Shown here in pieces: positions 32,046-39,350 of a stretch of DNA of 39,350 nucleotides. The stretch's first letter is position 1, and each line of letters opens with the position of its first letter. Both the position numbers and the translations under genes were made by a program. Source of the stretch: DASSUC01 sp035649895 (GTDB lineage Bacteria > Actinomycetota > Actinomycetes > Mycobacteriales > Micromonosporaceae); contig DASRIS010000014.1 in the NCBI GenBank assembly GCA_035649895.1, positions 1-39,350 of the forward strand. Reading direction: 5' to 3'. Below the pieces are notes generated by a model. The model was not told where the DNA came from, searched no databases, and worked only from the letters and a program-made list of their open reading frames with translations.

Positions 32046-33073
32046 GCGCCCCGGTCATCGCCTTCTTCAACAACAAGGGCGGTGTGGGAAAGACCTCACT
32101 CGTCTACCACGTGGCCTGGATGATGGCGCGAAAACGGGTCCGCGTGGTCGCTGCCGACCTGGACCCACAGGCCAACCTCACCGCCAACTTCCTCGACGAG
32201 GACGAGCTGGAGAAGCTGTGGCCCGGCGGCATAGCCTCGCCCACCCCGGGCAGGACGGTCTACGGCAGCCTCACCCCGCTGATCCGGGGTACCGGGGACA
32301 TCGCGGACCCACCAGTCGTGGAGGTCGATGACCGCCTCTACCTCATTCCCGGTGACCTCGGCCTGTCACGGTTTGAGGACGATCTGTCTAACCAGTGGCC
32401 GGACTGCCTGGACGGCAAGGAGCGGGCATTCCGCGTAATCTCGGCCTTCTGGCGCCTGCTCAGCCGCGCGGCCCAGCAGACCGGGTGTGACGTGGTACTA
32501 GTGGACGTAGGTCCAAACCTTGGTGCGATCAACAGGTCCGCGATCGTCGCCGCCGACAGTCTTGTGATCCCGCTCGCTCCGGATCTCTTCAGCGTCCAAG
32601 GGCTACAGAACCTGGGCCCCACCCTGCGGCAGTGGCGGGCGCAGTGGAGCGCTCGGCTGCCGAAGAACCCCGACCCGCAGCTGGAGCTTCCCGCTGGACG
32701 GATGGCGCCGCTGGGCTATGTCCTGCTTGGGCACGGTGTCCGCCTGGGTAAGCCGGTCCAGGCGTACGAGCGGTGGATGGCGCGGATCCCGCGCGTGTAC
32801 CGAGAGGCGGTCCTCGATGTGGTCGAGCCCGCGCCGTCGGTGGGCACCGACCCGTACTGCCTCGGCCAGATCAAGCACTACCGCAGCCTGGTACCGATGG
32901 CGTACGAGGCCAGAAAGCCGGTCTTCGCGTTGAAGCCGGCGGACGGTGCGTTCGGCGGGCACCAGGCAGCCGTAACGGCCGCCACTGCGGACTTTGCCGC
33001 ACTGACCGAGCGGATACTGGGCGAGGTCAAGCTGCGGTTCCCCGGGCCGCCGTCGACGACGGACGTGGCCTGA
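32042..33073 (+). CDS. ParA/Soj-type P-loop ATPase
   Basis: 343 residues from GTG 32042, coupled to the upstream gene by GTGA. The deviant Walker A KGGVGKTS (12-19) and Walker A' VVAADLDPQANLTANF are diagnostic of ParA/MinD ATPases; Walker B is VVLVDVGPNLGAINRSAI. A switch-like VIPLAPDLFSVQGLQNLGPT follows. Compared with a partitioning ParA (about 250-300 residues) it is longer, with an insertion between 60 and 110 (GGIASPTPGRTVYGSLTPLI) and an extra region (AYERWMARIPRVYREAVLDV). No ParB gene or parS-like repeat is visible, so a chromosome-segregation role is doubtful. Confidence 0.88.
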   Translation: MSAPVIAFFNNKGGVGKTSLVYHVAWMMARKRVRVVAADLDPQANLTANFLDEDELEKLWPGGIASPTPGRTVYGSLTPLIRGTGDIADPPVVEVDDRLYLIPGDLGLSRFEDDLSNQWPDCLDGKERAFRVISAFWRLLSRAAQQTGCDVVLVDVGPNLGAINRSAIVAADSLVIPLAPDLFSVQGLQNLGPTLRQWRAQWSARLPKNPDPQLELPAGRMAPLGYVLLGHGVRLGKPVQAYERWMARIPRVYREAVLDVVEPAPSVGTDPYCLGQIKHYRSLVPMAYEARKPVFALKPADGAFGGHQAAVTAATADFAALTERILGEVKLRFPGPPSTTDVA

Positions 33074-33156
33074 GCCCAGCCACGCACGCTGGCCGGTGGG
33101 CCGGTTGACCTGGCCCTTGCCCCTAAGGTGGAAAGCTCCTGCCCCGGGGAGAGGCG

Positions 33157-33363
33157 ATGGCCGACGGCGACGACAACCGGCGCGACAACTGGCGGGCCGT
33201 GCTGGTCGCGCTGGCGCTTGTGGTCCTGGCCACCGGGTGGTTCCTCATGTCGTGGACCGTGATGCACACGCCGCCCGTCGAGGCCGTCGGCGAGGCGCTC
33301 GGCGTGGCGTTCGGGCTGCTGATCCTGGTGTCCGTGGTCGGCGCGGTGCGCCGGCGACCCTGA
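33157..33363 (+). CDS. Tiny two-helix membrane protein (copy 1)
   Basis: 68 residues from ATG 33157, with a GGGGAGAGG ribosome site. A short charged N-terminus (MADGDDNRRDNW) is followed by membrane helices AVLVALALVVLATGWFLMSW and ALGVAFGLLILVSVVGAV, joined by VMHTPPVEAVGE, with a basic end (RRRP). It closely resembles the next gene, particularly GWFxxxW and LLxLVSVVGAxR, so the two arose by tandem duplication. Function unknown. Confidence 0.7.
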   Translation: MADGDDNRRDNWRAVLVALALVVLATGWFLMSWTVMHTPPVEAVGEALGVAFGLLILVSVVGAVRRRP

Positions 33364-33448
33364 TTCTCCGCGACGGGTGGGAAAGGGCTGTCCGTCCCGG
33401 GCGGCGGATGCCAGGCTGGAGGGACCTTGGGGAGGCGACGGAGGCGGG

Positions 33449-33709
33449 ATGGCGACCGACCAGGAGTTGGCCGCGGAGAGCGGCGCCCAGGCGTCCGGGA
33501 CGGCCTCGGGCCGGCGCCGGGCCGGACGGGCCGGACGGGCGTGGACGGTGTGCGGTACGACAGCCGCCGTACTGCTGATCGGCTGGTTCTTTGTGGCATG
33601 GCTGGCGCTCGACCGGCACGTCGTCGACGCGGCCGGGGAGTCGGTGGGCTCAGGGTTCGCCCTGCTGCTGCTGGTCTCGGTGGTCGGGGCGGCGCGGGGC
33701 GGCCGGTGA
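33449..33709 (+). CDS. Tiny two-helix membrane protein (copy 2)
   Basis: 86 residues from ATG 33449, after GGGAGGCGACGGAGG. The N-terminus is longer and charged (ATDQELAAESGAQASGTASG, RRRAGRAGRAW). Helices TAAVLLIGWFFVAWLAL and GSGFALLLLVSVVGA match copy 1 in spacing and sequence, and the upstream bases also resemble those before copy 1 (TGGA, then GGGGAGG and GCGA). The gene ends 8 bp before the convergent WYL protein gene ends. Function unknown. Confidence 0.7.
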   Translation: MATDQELAAESGAQASGTASGRRRAGRAGRAWTVCGTTAAVLLIGWFFVAWLALDRHVVDAAGESVGSGFALLLLVSVVGAARGGR

Positions 33710-33716
33710 CGATGCG

Positions 33717-36257
33717 TTACCCGTCCAGCACCGCGGCTGTGATCCGGTGCAGCGCGAACGTGTGCAGGGTGTCCGTACGCTCGTCCTCGGCCCGCAGGTA
33801 GCCGGCGCCGATCGAGACCGGGCGCACCAGGCGCTGTGCGGTGCCGCCGTGCGCGTCCACGTACCCCACCCAGACCAGGGACCTCTCCCGTACCGCCTGC
33901 TGCAGCACGGCGAGTGCCTGGGTGTGCGCCTGCACCGCGGTGAGGCCCTCGGCCGCCTGGCCGTTCGCGGCGCGCACCTGGGCCGGAGCGCGGCGGGCCG
34001 CTCGCGCCGCCGCGTCCCCGCGCCGGATCTGCTCGACGATGCCGAGCAGCCGGGGCGGCGTCAGGCGCGGTGCGGCGAGAGGGTCGGCGGCCGGCCGCAG
34101 CCGGCCTCCCCGGGCGGCGGCGCGGCGGGTCTTCGGCCGGGTGAGCATGGCGGCCCCGGTCGCGTCCTCCGGCACCGGCGCATAGCCCGCCTCCCGGAGC
34201 GTGGCGAGCAGGCGCCCAGCCGAGTACGGCGTGACCAGCACCGTCGGGGCCAGCCGGCGTAGGGCCAGGGCACTGACCCGGCGGTCGACCAGCAGCTCGG
34301 CGAGGAGCGGCTCGTCGTCGCTGCGCAGGTACGCACCTGCGGCGCCGGTGCGCAGGCCGCCGTGGCGGCGGGCCACATCGTCGATGAGGTACGTCAACGC
34401 CTGCGGCACCGGCGTACGGGAGCGCCGGGCGAACAGGGCGTGCAGGTCGCTCGCCGCATACCCGGCATCCAGCGCGCGCCGCACGCTGTCCGCGGTCACC
34501 CGGTAGACGGTCGCTCCGCCGGCCGACTCCCGGACCGCGACCATGGCCAGCTCGCTGGCGAGGGCCGGCTCTGGCGGGCCGGGCACCACCACGGTCAGGT
34601 CGGCCTGCACGACCACGGCGTTGACCGGCGGGGGCAGCAGGGCGCCCAGGGCCGCGACCGGCCCGTCGGTGTCGCCTTCCGGTGCTCGTACGCCGAGCGG
34701 GTCCTCCCCGTCGGCGGCTGGGTCTGCCGCCTGGCGTACCAGCTGGCGCGAGTACCCGGTCAGCGCGCCGAGCCCGGTGACCCCCAGCACGGCAGCCTCG
34801 TCCAAGGCCGCCCGGGAGCTAGCTGCCCGTCCGCCGGCCCGCCGTGGGGACTGCCAGGCCAGCTGGGCCAGCACCTCCTCCGCGCTCGGCGCGGCGCCTG
34901 CGGGCAGGGTGGCGAGCACTGCGAGAGCCGCCAGCCGGGTGGCCGGCGCGCCGGCCCGCTCCGCCTCCGGGGCGAGTACGTTGACCGGCCGGTCCCGGTC
35001 GTCGCGCTCGCCTACCAGCCGTGGCTCGCGGGCCAGCGCCAGCCAGGTCTGGGCCAGCACGCCCCACCGCTGGGCGAGCGGGAGGGCGCGCCAGGAGTCG
35101 TAGGCGCTGGTCGGCAGGTAGAGCGGGCCGCCGTTGGGGCGGGCACCGACCTTGTCCAGGCGCTCGGCCTCGGCGAACAGCCCGGCTGCGTACGCCAGCT
35201 CCAGCAGCAGCACCGCGACCGGCTCCTCCGCGCCGGCGGCACGGGCCAGGCGGCGCAGCTCACGTACGCCGAGGCCGCCAGAGCGCAGCAGCGGGACCGG
35301 CTCCGCGGCGACCGCCTCGAGCAGCGCCTCGGCGTTGCGGACGGCCTCCATCGCCTGCCCCGCCCCGGCCGAGTCGACCGCCGCCGGCCGCCGCGCCGGC
35401 GGGTCGAGCAGCGGGGGCCGGGGGTGCAGCGGGCCGAGCGGCCCGCAGTCGCGCCGCAGCAGCAGCCCCACCTCGCGGGGCAGCTCAACCGTGCAGTCGG
35501 AGGTCCGGGCGAGCAGCCGGTGCGCGACCAGCCAGCCGACGGGTGAGTCGGGGATGTTGCCACCGTCGGTCTTGTCGCTGCTGTCGGGCGTGCTGTTGGC
35601 ATCCGTCCCGCTGCTGTCCCTTGGGTCCCTGCCGTCCCTGCTGTCCTTTGGGTTCCCGCTGCCGGTCAGGCTCCCGCCGCTGCGAGGGACGGCCGCGAGT
35701 GCCCCGGCGGCCACCGTGCCGACCGGCGGCCCGGACGCCAGCCGGTCGAGCACCGCCCGCGCCGGCGGGGGCGCGGACAGCAGCGTGCGACGCAGCCGGG
35801 CCGGGTCGGCGCAGAGCGTCGCGACCTCGGGGTCGAGCTCCTCGGCGGGCCGGCCGAGCCCGGCCGGGTACGGCGGGCAGACCTCGTCCACCGTGGCTAC
35901 CACGTGCATGGCCTGGTCCGGCCCGTACACCAGGACGAGCGCCCGGAGCCGGTCAACCGCCCGGCGAACGGCGGCCGGGTCGGGCCCACCCGGCACCGCC
36001 GCGGTCAGCGCGAGGACCGCGTTGACCGAGGAGGTGCCCTCCGGCGCGCGGGACAGCCGTACCGCGTCCAGGATCTCCAGCGTGAACAGGTCGAGCGCGT
36101 CCAGCGCGCGGGCCACGGACACCCGCGACTGGACCCGGACAGCGAGCGCGGGGACGTCCGACGGGACCGGTACCACCAGGTCCGGACGTAGCTCGAGCAG
36201 GGTCGTCAACCCGTCGTCAGGAAGCGAGCGGAGGTGATCGGCGAGCGTGGTGGTCAT
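33717..36257 (-). CDS. Helicase-associated protein with C-terminal WYL domain
   Basis: 846 residues from ATG 36257. The N-terminus (LADHLRSLPDDGLTTLLELR, PDLVVPVPSDVPALAVRVQS) and the middle (LPPPVNAVVVQADLTVVVPG; DSVRRALDAGYAASDLHALF) are the XPB/Ssl2-like helicase-associated domain of a large actinobacterial family that often lies near the XPB helicase gene, as here (4 kb away). The last 65 residues form a WYL domain, RSLVWVGYVDAHGGTAQR, LVRPVSIGAGYLRAEDERTD and LHTFALHRI. Residues about 200-245 hold a low-complexity Asp/Ser/Gly insertion (GSGNPKDSRDGRDPRDSSGT). A DNA-repair link with XPB is an inference. Confidence 0.9.
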   Translation of the reverse strand: MTTTLADHLRSLPDDGLTTLLELRPDLVVPVPSDVPALAVRVQSRVSVARALDALDLFTLEILDAVRLSRAPEGTSSVNAVLALTAAVPGGPDPAAVRRAVDRLRALVLVYGPDQAMHVVATVDEVCPPYPAGLGRPAEELDPEVATLCADPARLRRTLLSAPPPARAVLDRLASGPPVGTVAAGALAAVPRSGGSLTGSGNPKDSRDGRDPRDSSGTDANSTPDSSDKTDGGNIPDSPVGWLVAHRLLARTSDCTVELPREVGLLLRRDCGPLGPLHPRPPLLDPPARRPAAVDSAGAGQAMEAVRNAEALLEAVAAEPVPLLRSGGLGVRELRRLARAAGAEEPVAVLLLELAYAAGLFAEAERLDKVGARPNGGPLYLPTSAYDSWRALPLAQRWGVLAQTWLALAREPRLVGERDDRDRPVNVLAPEAERAGAPATRLAALAVLATLPAGAAPSAEEVLAQLAWQSPRRAGGRAASSRAALDEAAVLGVTGLGALTGYSRQLVRQAADPAADGEDPLGVRAPEGDTDGPVAALGALLPPPVNAVVVQADLTVVVPGPPEPALASELAMVAVRESAGGATVYRVTADSVRRALDAGYAASDLHALFARRSRTPVPQALTYLIDDVARRHGGLRTGAAGAYLRSDDEPLLAELLVDRRVSALALRRLAPTVLVTPYSAGRLLATLREAGYAPVPEDATGAAMLTRPKTRRAAARGGRLRPAADPLAAPRLTPPRLLGIVEQIRRGDAAARAARRAPAQVRAANGQAAEGLTAVQAHTQALAVLQQAVRERSLVWVGYVDAHGGTAQRLVRPVSIGAGYLRAEDERTDTLHTFALHRITAAVLDG

Positions 36258-36293
36258 CGTTGTTCCACGCTAGTCGAGACCGACCACGGCGGC

Positions 36294-36320
36294 TGGGGCC
36301 TGGCGGCATGCCGGGCCCCA
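36294..36320. repeat. 11-bp stem hairpin between divergent genes
   Basis: TGGGGCCTGGC (36294-36304) pairs with GCCGGGCCCCA (36310-36320) around a 5-nt loop (GGCAT), with one T-G pair. It lies between two divergent starts, 37 bp upstream of the WYL gene and 132 bp upstream of the HAD gene, so it cannot be a normal downstream terminator for either. It may be a leader structure or protein-binding palindrome. Confidence 0.7.
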
Positions 36321-36451
36321 GTGTGACGCAACGGACCTACCTACGTAACCGGATCTACGGTATGGACGGGTCGGGCTGGCACCGCGACGAGCACCCGCGC
36401 CATGGCGGCGGTGACCCAACCCTCCCAATCTGTATACATCGTTGAACATAA

Positions 36452-37096
36452 ATGGCTAAGAATGCGCGTATGGGCTCCCTGACGATCGGGTTCGACCTGG
36501 ATATGACGCTGGTGGACAGCCGGCCCGGCATCGCCGCGACGTACCGGGCGATCACCGAGCTCACCGGTGTCTACGTCGACGCGGAGCTCGCGGTGACCCG
36601 GCTCGGGCCGCCGCTCGAGGTCGAGCTGGCGAACTGGTTCCCGCCCGAGCAGGTGGCGCACGCGGCGGCGACGTACCGCTCGCTCTACCGCGACCATGCC
36701 ATCGCCTGCTCGCCGCCGCTGCCCGGTGCGGTGGATGCGTTCGCCGCGGTACGGGCCGCCGGGGGCCGGGTGCTCGTCGTCACCGCGAAGAACGAGCTGA
36801 ACGCCCGGCACCATCTCGCCCATCTCGGCCTCACCGCGGACGCGGTGGTCGGGTTCGCCTGGGCCGATGGCAAGGTGGCGGCGCTGCGCGCGCACCAGGC
36901 GGTGGCCTACATCGGCGACCACGTGGCCGACATGGCCGCGAGCCTGGGCGCTGGGGCGTACCCGGTCGGCGTGGCCACCGGACCGTGCACAGTGGAGGAG
37001 CTCTACGCGGCCGGCGCGCGAGCGGTGCTTCCCGACCTCACCGCCTTCCCGGCCTGGCTCGACCGCGGCTGCCAGCCGCCACCGGCCGGCATATAG
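36452..37096 (+). CDS. HAD-superfamily phosphatase (phosphoglycolate phosphatase-like)
   Basis: 214 residues from ATG 36452; ATG 36470 (MGSLTIGFDLDMTL) is an equally good start. Motif I is DLDMTLVDS with nucleophile Asp15 and acid/base Asp17. A helical cap region follows (LTGVYVDAELAVTRLGPPLE), then motif II VLVVTAKNE, motif III Lys in WADGKVAAL, and motif IV AYIGDHVADM. The C1-cap plan matches Gph-type phosphatases that clear 2-phosphoglycolate, which also arises from DNA ends during repair, but the substrate here is not determined. It is divergent from the WYL protein gene. Confidence 0.9.
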   Translation: MAKNARMGSLTIGFDLDMTLVDSRPGIAATYRAITELTGVYVDAELAVTRLGPPLEVELANWFPPEQVAHAAATYRSLYRDHAIACSPPLPGAVDAFAAVRAAGGRVLVVTAKNELNARHHLAHLGLTADAVVGFAWADGKVAALRAHQAVAYIGDHVADMAASLGAGAYPVGVATGPCTVEELYAAGARAVLPDLTAFPAWLDRGCQPPPAGI

Positions 37097-37190
37097 CCGG
37101 GCGTGTATAGGGGGATTCGGGTTGGGTTGCCCGGGCCGGGGTGACTAGCCTTGGTGGGGTCACGACGTACGAGAAAAACTGGGGTCTGCG

Positions 37191-37577
37191 GTGCCGACGG
37201 GTCGAGTCAAGTGGTACGACACGGAGAAGGGGTTTGGTTTCCTGACCCGTGACGACGGTGGCGACGTCTTCGTCCACAAGGCGGCGCTGCCGAGCGGGCT
37301 GGCCGAGCTCAAGGCGGGCCAGCGGGTGGAGTTCGGCGTTGTCGAGAGCCGCAAGGGCAACCAGGCACTCGGGGTGACCCTGCTGGAGACCCCGCCCTCG
37401 CTCTTGGAGCTGCGCCGGCGCCCGCCAGAGGACCTCAACAGCCTTATCGAAGACATGATCAAGGTGCTTGAGGCGAAGATCCAGCCGGAGCTGCGCCGGG
37501 GGCGTTTCCCGGACAAGAAGACCGCGAAGAAGATCGCCGAGGTCGTCCACGCGGTAGCCCGCGAGCTGGAGGTCTGA
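37191..37577 (+). CDS. Cold-shock-domain protein with C-terminal extension
   Basis: 128 residues from GTG 37191, 12 bases after a run of A. Residues 1-66 form a cold-shock domain: GRVKWYDTEKGFGFLTRDDG holds RNP1 (KGFGFL), and DVFVHKAAL holds RNP2. Residues about 67-128 form a helical extension (EDLNSLIEDMIKVLEAKIQP) absent from classical CspA proteins, which are about 67 residues. It binds single-stranded nucleic acid, probably as an RNA chaperone; longer CspB-like proteins of this kind are common in actinobacteria. No cold-box element is evident in the 94 bp upstream. Confidence 0.92.
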   Translation: MPTGRVKWYDTEKGFGFLTRDDGGDVFVHKAALPSGLAELKAGQRVEFGVVESRKGNQALGVTLLETPPSLLELRRRPPEDLNSLIEDMIKVLEAKIQPELRRGRFPDKKTAKKIAEVVHAVARELEV

Positions 37578-37642
37578 GCGCCGGTCGCGGGCGGGCCCGG
37601 CGCGCGTGTCTCGCCGCCGGTCCTGGTCCGCGGATCTGCTCC

Positions 37643-38518
37643 TCAGGCCCGTGCCGGGTCTTCGGCCCTGGGGACGGCTGGCGGGGTCAGCCCGGCTGCG
37701 GCCGCCCGGCCCAGCAGCGCCTGAACCGCGGCGTGCCCGGTCTCGCCCAGATCTTCGGTGAGCTCGTTGACGTAGAGGCCGATGTGCCGGTCCACCACGT
37801 CCGGCTCCATCTCCTGGGCGTGCGAGAGCACGTAGGAGCGGCTCGCGCCGGGATCCGCCCAGGCGCGGCGGACCGACGCCCGGACCCACTCAGCCGCCTG
37901 GGCGGGGTCGACCGCACCGCGTCTGGCGACGATCGCGCCGAGCGGGATCGGCAGGCCGGTGTCCTGCTCCCACCATTCGCCGAGGTCCGCCACCGCGGTC
38001 AGGCCGTACCGGGGATAGGTGAACCGGGCCTCGTGGATGACCAGGCCCGCGTCGTACCGCCCCGCGGCCACGCCGGGCATGATCTCGGCGAATGGGACCA
38101 CCTCGATCCGCCCGGGCGCCGCGCCCCGCGCCGCGGCCCAGAGCCGGAACAGCAGGTACGCCGTTGTCCGGTCACCGGGCACCGCTACGGTCGCGCCGGC
38201 AAGCCCATCGGCAGTGGCCGGGTGGTCGCTGGTGCGTCGATGGTCTCCCGCGGCTAGCAGCAACGGACCGCAGCCCCGCCCGAGCGCACCCCCGCAGGGC
38301 AGGAGCTCATACCGTTCCAGCAGCCAGGGCAGCGCCGCGTAGCTCACCTTCACCAGGTCGAAGCCGCCCCGCTCGGCCGCGGTGTTGGTGACGTCGACAT
38401 CCGCGTACGTCACCTCGACGGGCGGTGCCCCAGGCACCAGGCCGTGCACCAGCGCGTGGAACACGAAGGTGTCGTTCGGGCATGGCGAGATCGCCAGCGA
38501 AAGGCTCATCGGGCTCAC
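37643..38518 (-). CDS. mqnD: 1,4-dihydroxy-6-naphthoate synthase (futalosine pathway)
   Basis: 291 residues from GTG 38518, overlapping the stop of mqnB by 4 bp (GTGA); ATG 38509 is an alternative. The substrate-binding-protein-like fold has the MqnD signature SPCPNDTF (11-18), TYADVDVTNTAAERGGFDLV, KVSYAALPWLLERYELLPCG and AGLVIHEARFTY with the conserved His. MqnD converts cyclic de-hypoxanthinyl futalosine to 1,4-dihydroxy-6-naphthoate in the alternative menaquinone route. Co-location with mqnB confirms the pathway. Confidence 0.95.
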   Translation of the reverse strand: MSPMSLSLAISPCPNDTFVFHALVHGLVPGAPPVEVTYADVDVTNTAAERGGFDLVKVSYAALPWLLERYELLPCGGALGRGCGPLLLAAGDHRRTSDHPATADGLAGATVAVPGDRTTAYLLFRLWAAARGAAPGRIEVVPFAEIMPGVAAGRYDAGLVIHEARFTYPRYGLTAVADLGEWWEQDTGLPIPLGAIVARRGAVDPAQAAEWVRASVRRAWADPGASRSYVLSHAQEMEPDVVDRHIGLYVNELTEDLGETGHAAVQALLGRAAAAGLTPPAVPRAEDPARA

Positions 38519-39350
38519 CGGGCCACGGTAGCCCGAGCCAGGTGGTCCGGACCGGCTGGAACGGCGCGGTCGGCCAGGCCAGCCAGGCCAGCCAGCGCCG
38601 GGGCCGTCGACCGCAGCGCGGCCAGGGCCTCGGCGATCCGCCAGGAGCCACGGTCACGCGGCCCGACGCTGTTGGAGATCGTGCGTAGCTCGGCAAAGGC
38701 GACGCCGGAGACTGCCGCGGCGCAGGCCACGCCGTACCCCTCCATCGCCTCGGCGACGGCGTCCGGACAGCGGGCGGTGAGCGCGGCCGCGCGGGCGGCG
38801 GTGCCGGTCACCGTTGACACCGTGAGCACTGCGCCGGCGACCGCGCCCGGCAGGGCCTCCCGCAGTGCGGCGGTGAGCGTGGGGTCGGCCAACGCGACCG
38901 TGCTGCCGAAACCCAGCTCGTCCAGGGGCAGGAACCCCGTGGCCGAGGTGGCGCCGAGATCGGCCGCGACGCTGCGCGTGGCGAGGACCACGCCGCCGGT
39001 CCCGGCCCGCCCAGGGAAGCCGCCGGCCACGCCCGCCGACACCACCACCTGGTACGGCGAGCCGGCCGCCTCGGCCAGCGCCAGCAGCCGGGCTGTTCCG
39101 GCCGCCGCAGCGGCCGGCCCGACCCCCACGGCCGCCACGGTCACCCGGGCCGCTCCATCCGCCGGCGCAGTCGGGCCAGCTGGCGGCTCCGTCGGGCCCG
39201 CCGGTCCGGCAAGGCCGGCAGGACCGGTCTCGCCGGCAGGACCGGTCTCGCCGGCAGGACCGGTCTCGCCGGCAGGACCGGCCTCGCTGGCGGGACGGGT
39301 CTCGTCGGCGAGGCCGGCGGGACTGGCGAGGCCGGCGAGGAGTGCGTCGC
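38515..39350 (-). CDS. mqnB: Futalosine hydrolase, N-terminus off the right edge (partial)
   Basis: The frame is open to the right edge of the window, so about 278 residues are visible and the start is missing. A GTG at 39144 (VTVAAVGVGPAAAA) could be taken as a start but lies within the family fold, so it is probably internal. Core motifs of the nucleoside-phosphorylase fold are VVSAGVAGGFPG, DELGFGSTVA and EAMEGYGVACAA. Before them, residues encoded at 39160-39300 form a collagen-like Gly-Pro-Ala stretch (GPAGETGPAGET) from an 18-bp repeat. MqnB removes hypoxanthine from futalosine. mqnD follows with a 4-bp overlap. Confidence 0.9.
   Translation of the reverse strand, partial: DALLAGLASPAGLADETRPASEAGPAGETGPAGETGPAGETGPAGLAGPAGPTEPPAGPTAPADGAARVTVAAVGVGPAAAAAGTARLLALAEAAGSPYQVVVSAGVAGGFPGRAGTGGVVLATRSVAADLGATSATGFLPLDELGFGSTVALADPTLTAALREALPGAVAGAVLTVSTVTGTAARAAALTARCPDAVAEAMEGYGVACAAAVSGVAFAELRTISNSVGPRDRGSWRIAEALAALRSTAPALAGLAGLADRAVPAGPDHLARATVAR
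39214..39285 (-). repeat. 18-bp tandem repeat, four copies, in mqnB
   Basis: The unit GCCGGCAGGACCGGTCTC (plus strand) occurs at 39214, 39232, 39250 and 39268; the first three are identical and the fourth has one change. Degraded flanking copies extend to about 39330. On the minus strand the array is in frame in mqnB and encodes ETGPAG repeats. The near identity means recent expansion. Confidence 0.93.

Noticed and set aside
32042..33073. Chromosome-partitioning ParA
   Set aside because: No ParB gene and no parS-like palindromes are nearby, and the partner is an AlbA_2/GHKL protein.
39214..39285. Possible CRISPR-like array
   Set aside because: The units are contiguous 18-bp repeats with no spacers and they are in frame with mqnB.

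Overview
The window is very GC-rich, densely coded DNA with many GTG starts and 4-bp start/stop overlaps. The order of tmk, holB and a RicT-like PSP1 gene, the futalosine menaquinone genes, the LigD-type end-joining genes, the XPB-like helicase and the large WYL-ended helicase-associated protein all point to a high-GC actinobacterium. The tmk gene fused to an MFS transporter makes Micromonosporaceae my best guess; this rests on memory of gene content, not on a search.

Left edge (1-5.8 kb): a probable transposase tail lies 7 bp from the broken 3' end of a large NTPase-like/membrane/periplasmic-binding-protein gene. Then come a sugar-lactone oxidase divergent from a TetR regulator, and a PLP-dependent aldolase/deaminase.

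Core replication block (5.85-14.4 kb): MFS-thymidylate kinase fusion, DNA polymerase III delta', a three-gene overlapping operon (YbaB/EbfC, a YxxxE protein, a WxG-bearing protein) that looks linked to type VII secretion, the PSP1/RicT-like protein, a membrane metallophosphoesterase and tRNA-Thr(CGT). Two long inverted repeats lie in the gaps.

Accessory stretch after the tRNA (14.4-19.5 kb): four small genes of unknown function, a VapBC toxin-antitoxin pair, a pentapeptide-repeat membrane protein, a minimal GntR regulator behind an AT-rich repeat-filled leader, and an isolated phage-type holin.

Metabolism and repair (19.5-29.7 kb): NUDIX hydrolase, acyl-CoA synthetase, an orphan SLATT/DUF4231-like membrane protein, then Ku divergent from LigD ligase and LigD polymerase (non-homologous end joining). 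Between LigD and the XPB helicase are two toxin-antitoxin-like pairs. The second (DUF433-type antitoxin plus PIN-like toxin) sits between the XPB 3' end and a decayed direct-repeat copy of that end, which marks a probable insertion.

Right part (29.7-39.35 kb): L,D-transpeptidase, a tight two-gene operon (AlbA_2/Schlafen-like ATP-binding protein plus ParA-type ATPase), two tandem tiny membrane paralogues, the helicase-associated WYL protein, a HAD phosphatase, a cold-shock-domain protein, and mqnD/mqnB. The strongest leads for undescribed biology are the AlbA_2-ParA operon, the flanked toxin-antitoxin insertion at the XPB 3' end, the CxxC-protein/HTH pair at 25.9-26.6 kb, and the YbaB/YxxxE/WxG operon. 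In-frame minisatellite-like expansions in housekeeping genes recur across the window.
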